The translations under genes and the position numbers were made by a program. DNA of 64,000 nucleotides from Otatea glauca (lineage: Eukaryota > Streptophyta > Magnoliopsida > Poales > Poaceae), in assembly GCA_036346275.1 (NCBI GenBank), contig CM070713.1, positions 76,128,382 to 76,192,381 of the forward strand. Reading direction: 5' to 3'. Below, one piece after another: positions 59,222-64,000 of the stretch; positions within the stretch are counted from its first letter, which is position 1; every line of letters starts with the position of its first letter. The notes beneath the pieces were generated by a model that was not told the DNA's origin, did no database searches, and saw nothing but the letters and a program-made list of their open reading frames with translations.

Positions 59222-60407
59222 TGTTGCAAGTCTAATAACAAATTATTGTGCCTTATGTTTTTTTTTATAGATCAAAGGGTTAATATTTATATGATTATAT
59301 CTTTAAGTGAGATCGGATGACGAAGAAAACCGTAGGATAGAAAAGCACACATCGTACGATGGGAAAGCTCCTGCTGTATTAAGTAATATACTTGATACGT
59401 AACTTCCTTTCTCCTTGTTTTTACTTTTCTGCAGGTTTTGCTCTTTGAAGAGTTTCTGCAGGATTTAAAAGGTGGACAAATTAAGCAGAAGACATGGTGT
59501 GCAAAGCATGTGTGTAAAGAATTCTAAAGATTGGATTAGCGCCCATAACAGATATAAGAAAAAAATCAATCAGATACGATCTTCAGAATGATGAGGTGCA
59601 TATAGTTACATACCGATTACTCTGCTTATGATCGATGATTAGAGAAAAAAAAGCAGATGCTTGAGAAAAGAGCATTGTCGTAGTAGAGCAAAAGAGCCAA
59701 CACTAAACATACATGAACACGAACAGGTGCCGCACCGTCAACTCATGTCCCTATGGATAGACAATAAAGTCAGCCATATAGGAAGGGGGAGGAGTTCATG
59801 CATATATATGCAACATACCTCTGTTATTACTCTGCTCCTTGCATTACCACTCGATCCCAAGCAACCTCCTGATCGAATGGTTTTGTCAAAGGACGGTGTG
59901 TAACGGAGAAGAAGACTAGCCATCCGACATGGTAGAGTAGTAGTAGATAGTGCTAGTGTGTAAGGCTGTAACCAAACTACCAAAGGGAGGAGATCATGGA
60001 GGAGTAGGCTATGGTATGGCGGTGTGTGTGACTGCTCGATACTGTATAATCTATCTATGCATGAGCTGCGAGTGCGTGCGTATATACATGTAGTGTCAGG
60101 AAAGCACTGTAGTCTGTAGGCTAGGATTAAAAGCTCGCTTCATCTCTGCATCTCGTTGCCCGTTTGGGGGTGGTGCTACCGTGCTAGCTTAGCTAGCTTA
60201 CGTGTCTGTACACTGATGAATGGCTGGCCTAGCCGCCTAGGTTGCGTTGCAACTAGTCTGCGCTTACAGTGCCAGGCCTGCACTGCACTGCACTGCAATA
60301 CATGCAGTAGTAGTAGCTGCTGTTGTGCGAGTTGGGCACGGCCACTGTTAAATGCAAAGCACGCAGCGTGCACCAAAGCTCAAGCATTCGAGTCTCGGCT
60401 CGGCTCT
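59222..60407. other. Intergenic DNA, nothing recognised
   Basis: AT-rich to 59700, mixed after. Short CACTGCACTGCACTGCA repeat at about 60275-60298. No gene supported. Confidence 0.4.
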
Positions 60408-60408
60408 A

Positions 60409-61114
60409 CAGAAGCTTGGTCAAAACTCGAGCGTAAAAAAAGCTAGATAACTACACTGTAACTTATTACCTTCTATAAAAAGCCCGGTTAAAACTCAATT
60501 TCGATTCCAAAAGGTTCTCAACTAGACTTTAACATTAGAAGATAGAATGAAGGGGTGTCTAGAGAAAATTTGAGTATGTTCTTGCTAACTCGTATTCAAA
60601 TTTTGAGTTTTCAAATCTCGATCCAATAGATGGAATCAATTTACCACTTCTCCACCATTTGAGTACTGAGTACTCAATTTTTTAAGTATTAGACGGGAAA
60701 CATTGTTTTTTCTGCATGGCCTTTTTAATAATTTATATGCTAGTTTTATACAAATGAAATTATGCAAAAATAATGTGATAGTTTGTAAAAAAAAGAATTT
60801 CCAATATGACATTTTTTAATCAGTTATATACTAGTTTTACGTAAATTAAATTATGTAAAAAAAAATAATGTGATAATTTGAAAAAAAAAAGAACAAAACA
60901 AACTATAAGGAATACAACAAGAAAAAAAACGTGGACCATAGAGTCAAAATGATAAAGCACAATATGATCACAAAATAATATCTAAAAAACAAAAAATTAA
61001 GTATTAAAGAAAACACTATAGTGCCATTTATCAATTCCTGCCATGAAAATTCGTGACCACAATCTTAATCTCGTTAGGCTGGTGAGGTTGAACCTACGCT
61101 CGAGCTCGGTTTTT
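60409..61114. mobile_element. Probable hAT-like MITE
   Basis: The left boundary CAGAAGCTTGGTCAAAACTC and the inverted right boundary CAGAGCTGTAAAAACCGAGC-like sequence share an ACTCGAGCG/GCTCGAGCG block. The flanks CGGCTCTA and CAGCTCTA could be an aged 8-bp duplication. AT-rich, noncoding interior; ends approximate. Confidence 0.4.
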
Positions 61115-61120
61115 ACAGCT

Positions 61121-64000
61121 CTACACCACTGAGATGCTGACACTGAGGCAGTCTGCGCGCGGCATGCAGCTGGTGCCTGGTGGCTCGGGAACAGTGAGCG
61201 CCTTGGGGTGCGGGGAGCTGGCGCGCGACCGGCCGGCCGGTACGTACGGCCCTAGTAGAAAAACTTGGCCGGACCGGACCGGACGACAGAGATGATGGGC
61301 GGCAGCCTGCACTGCAGCCGCAGGTGGCTAGGTCTCTTCTTTTTCCTCACTTATGGCACTTCTCCGTGCTCCGGCCGATCACGCCTCGCGCGCGGCCATT
61401 GACGACGGCCGGTCTACGTACGGCGGCTACATGGCGGTTGTTGCACGCTGCGTGCGCTGGTCGTCTTGTGAACACGGCCATGTTCGTGCGTGCGTGTTAT
61501 TCGACTGCAGGCTGAAATGCAGCAGATTTGGTTGGCAACACCCATCTGTGATCTGCATGCCTTTTGCGCGGTTGAAAGTTGAAACGTGAAACATCATGTT
61601 TTGTTTGTACAACTTTGCATGCATGCATGTGATCTACCTCCTTTCATTTTCTACGGAACTGTTTACAAAAGACCTGACAGTTCAAATCGCATTTAATTAA
61701 CGGTACTTCGTGCAAGAACTGTAGTTTTCTTTTGGTTTCCACTTTCCACCGAGTGAGCCGATTCTCATTGAAGAAACGAACAGATATGCGCACCAACACA
61801 ACACAAACGCACCTCCCCAGGTAATGCAAGAGCTGTAGTAGCAGTTGTTGAGCTACTCACCTTGCAGTAAAAAAGGGGAGTAGTAAAATCTATAGAAATT
61901 TTACGGTGGATAACATGGGTAGTAAATAGTGATAATAGAAATCAGATTTAACTGTACATTTCTCACAGGTATTATAGACTCTGAATCTTTATTTTTTTTT
62001 CCGTCGTTGACCTCCTTATTCATCTATCGATGGCCTCTTCTTTTTCCCATTGCTACCCTTCGTTTCGGGCGTTTTCGCTGCCCTCTGTTTTCCGCCGCCG
62101 CCGTCGCCAGTCCATTTAGTGATTGCATCATCTATCGCTGTTTAGTGATTGCATCGAGACCCACCGCGACCGAGGGTTGTTTGCATGGCGATGTTGCGCG
62201 TCCGGGAACCATAAACAACATAGGAGGTGCCAATTTGCTCCTGCTACGAGCTATTTCTGATCTAAGTCTCCGTAAGCTTATCATCATCCTGATAGATTTT
62301 TAGAGAACTTTTGTGGACGGGAGCACATTGCTCTCAACTATTGTGCTCTTCTCATTAAGATGATGTTGATCCAGTGCCCAACAGCTGGTACCTTTTCGGC
62401 AATTTTGATTAGGTATTGTGCAAATCAAACAGAGAAACATCAATGACAAAAAAATATCAGTTCTCAAACCCCTGGCCTACCCCAATGAGCACCTCCTGCC
62501 TACTATCCGCTCCACTGCACATAAAATCTAAATTGATCATCATCAACCTTCTCATCAGCCCAACAAAACTGCCCCACCTGATACTCAACGACAGACTTGC
62601 AACTGGCAGCACTTATCGCTCTCGTAATGGGGTGGGCTGACGCTACCTCATGACCCAACTCCAGCGCTTCCTCCTGCGTTCAACATAAAAAAATAGATAA
62701 TTACACTACTAACTCTCATACGAATTCTACTACCAATACTACCCTAGAAAGTATAACCAAATCCTAACTAATCTAATCAGTTAGATCAAATGAAATGAAC
62801 AGTTAATATTCAATATTATGTATAGTAAAAAAGCTCAAAATTTAACCATTTGAAGGCACTGGATTTTACTAGTGAGTGGGTAAAATCTTTGACAGGCACA
62901 GTATACGGCACCACGACCACCCGGAACAGAAAGCCAGCGAACTCACATGGCACACCAAAGCAAATGTAACATCTCTGACTGAGTTCACGACTTCACGCAC
63001 GTCGCCAGTCGCCGCTAGCAACTGCAACTGCAACTGTGTTCTTGGACCAGCTTACAACCCTAGGCAGTTAAAACGTTTTTTTTTTGACAGAGATTAATTA
63101 CCAACTCTTGACAACGGCTTCAATTTAACCCGTCGTCTATCAACGATGCAGAACAAATGGATGGGTTCACTGACGCAGCGCACTGTACAGATACCAATGC
63201 CGTGCTGATTATTGCATGCCTCCTACAGGGGCCGGACCACTGCATGAACAGCCTAGTAGCAGCAAGAGTATTACTATTATACGTATACATGCATGGCTCG
63301 AGGACGAGGAGATCCGCATGCATGGCTGGTCGGGAGGAGTAAACCAGTAGATTGATTTGTATACAAATACTAGTGCTGGAGTACTGTTCATCTTAATAAG
63401 ATTAGTATAGTGCCCTCTCTTCCGGTTTCCTTTTCCCAGCACGTAATATATGGTCTTTTTCCTTTTCTAGAACGTTTGTTTCCTTTTCCTTAATTCCAAG
63501 ATATTTGTTTCCTTTTCCTTGAGATGATGCTGTGGAGGGAGATCTGTTGTGAGCTACAGGGATGAGTTAGACATATTAAACAATGGCCATCGGATGTGGG
63601 TGAATAAAGCTGAGGAAAGATCTGAGAGGTTAATTTTGATGGAGGCAAGTTTCTGAGGACGTTTCGCTAGGTGTATGAAGGTTGGGCCATCTTTAGTGGG
63701 GTGCATTATTTAGGGTGGACGTAGAAAAGAATGCTTAGGTGTATTATAAAGGGGTACAGATAAGGACTGCTAATTACTCATGATTAGATTAAACAAATTG
63801 CAGGATGGTGGAGGACATGATAGAGTAATAATCTGCTAATTAAGCATTTCCTTAGCTAGCTAGCCGCCGAGCTCAGGAGTCAGGGCTACTCGAGCAGAGG
63901 AGCAGAGCAAAAGCACGCGGCATTTCCTTCAGGTACTCTCTGGTACTAGGAGTAACAGAGTGCCGCAGCTGCAGTTTTCTCTGCGTGCATCTCGAGGAGG
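61121..64000. other. Intergenic DNA, nothing recognised
   Basis: GC-rich patch at 61140-61500, CT-rich leader-like patch at 61980-62110, and TTTCCTTTTCC repeats at 63424-63520. A TATAAA-like ATTATAAAGG at about 63743 and GC-rich DNA at 63850-64000 may be the start of a gene beyond the window. No complete gene seen. Confidence 0.35.

Overview
The window is nuclear DNA of a flowering plant, almost certainly a grass (Poaceae). It holds a six-exon plant gene with canonical GT-AG introns, several grass-style MITEs, a CACTA element, a nested copia-type element, a Tat-lineage gypsy element with an antisense reading frame, and short GC-rich patches in AT-rich intergenic DNA. I cannot name the genus. 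No tRNA, rRNA or CRISPR-like locus was seen.

Layout. 1-2120: CT/GC-rich leader-like block, then intron-like DNA, no recognised gene. 2121-5594: CACTA element (TSD TAT). 6194-17389: young, gag-only copia-type LTR element (TSD GGCTT) inside a MITE-like sequence. 18717-22147: decayed hAT element with a broken transposase on the minus strand. 22337-25213: intact SERINC/TMS gene, the only clearly functional protein gene. 25736-27478: broken PTC52/PAO-like Rieske oxygenase gene on the minus strand, with a hAT MITE between its two surviving exons. 27611-31820: MITEs, including a long foldback MULE. 33921-50464: a hAT-type MITE split by a 15.9 kb Tat-lineage gypsy element (34231-50159), itself hit by a solo LTR of the same copia family as at 6194-17389 (42572-45065, opposite orientation, TSD AGCTA). 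50473-57450: mostly unannotated, promoter-like and simple-repeat DNA. 57453-59216: small LTR element (TSD GTTTT). 59217-64000: a probable hAT MITE and intergenic DNA.

Most notable signal. At 52904-52928 the plus strand carries all 21 nt of the grass miR171b-type microRNA, interrupted by exactly four extra bases between positions 10 and 11. A minus-strand RNA would therefore pair perfectly with miR171 on both sides of a 4-nt central bulge, the design of an endogenous target mimic (IPS1/miR399 type). A minus-strand TATA box at 53217-53223 and a 31-codon acidic mini-ORF ending 45 nt before the site suggest a compact mimic RNA of a few hundred nucleotides.

Apart from SERINC and this candidate RNA, the window is dominated by transposons. 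Target-site duplications and interrupted sequences give their order: hAT-like MITE, then gypsy, then solo LTR; MITE-like sequence, then copia-type element. Single-base indels are common in the GC-rich parts of the repeats and pseudogenes, so some apparent frameshifts could be assembly errors.
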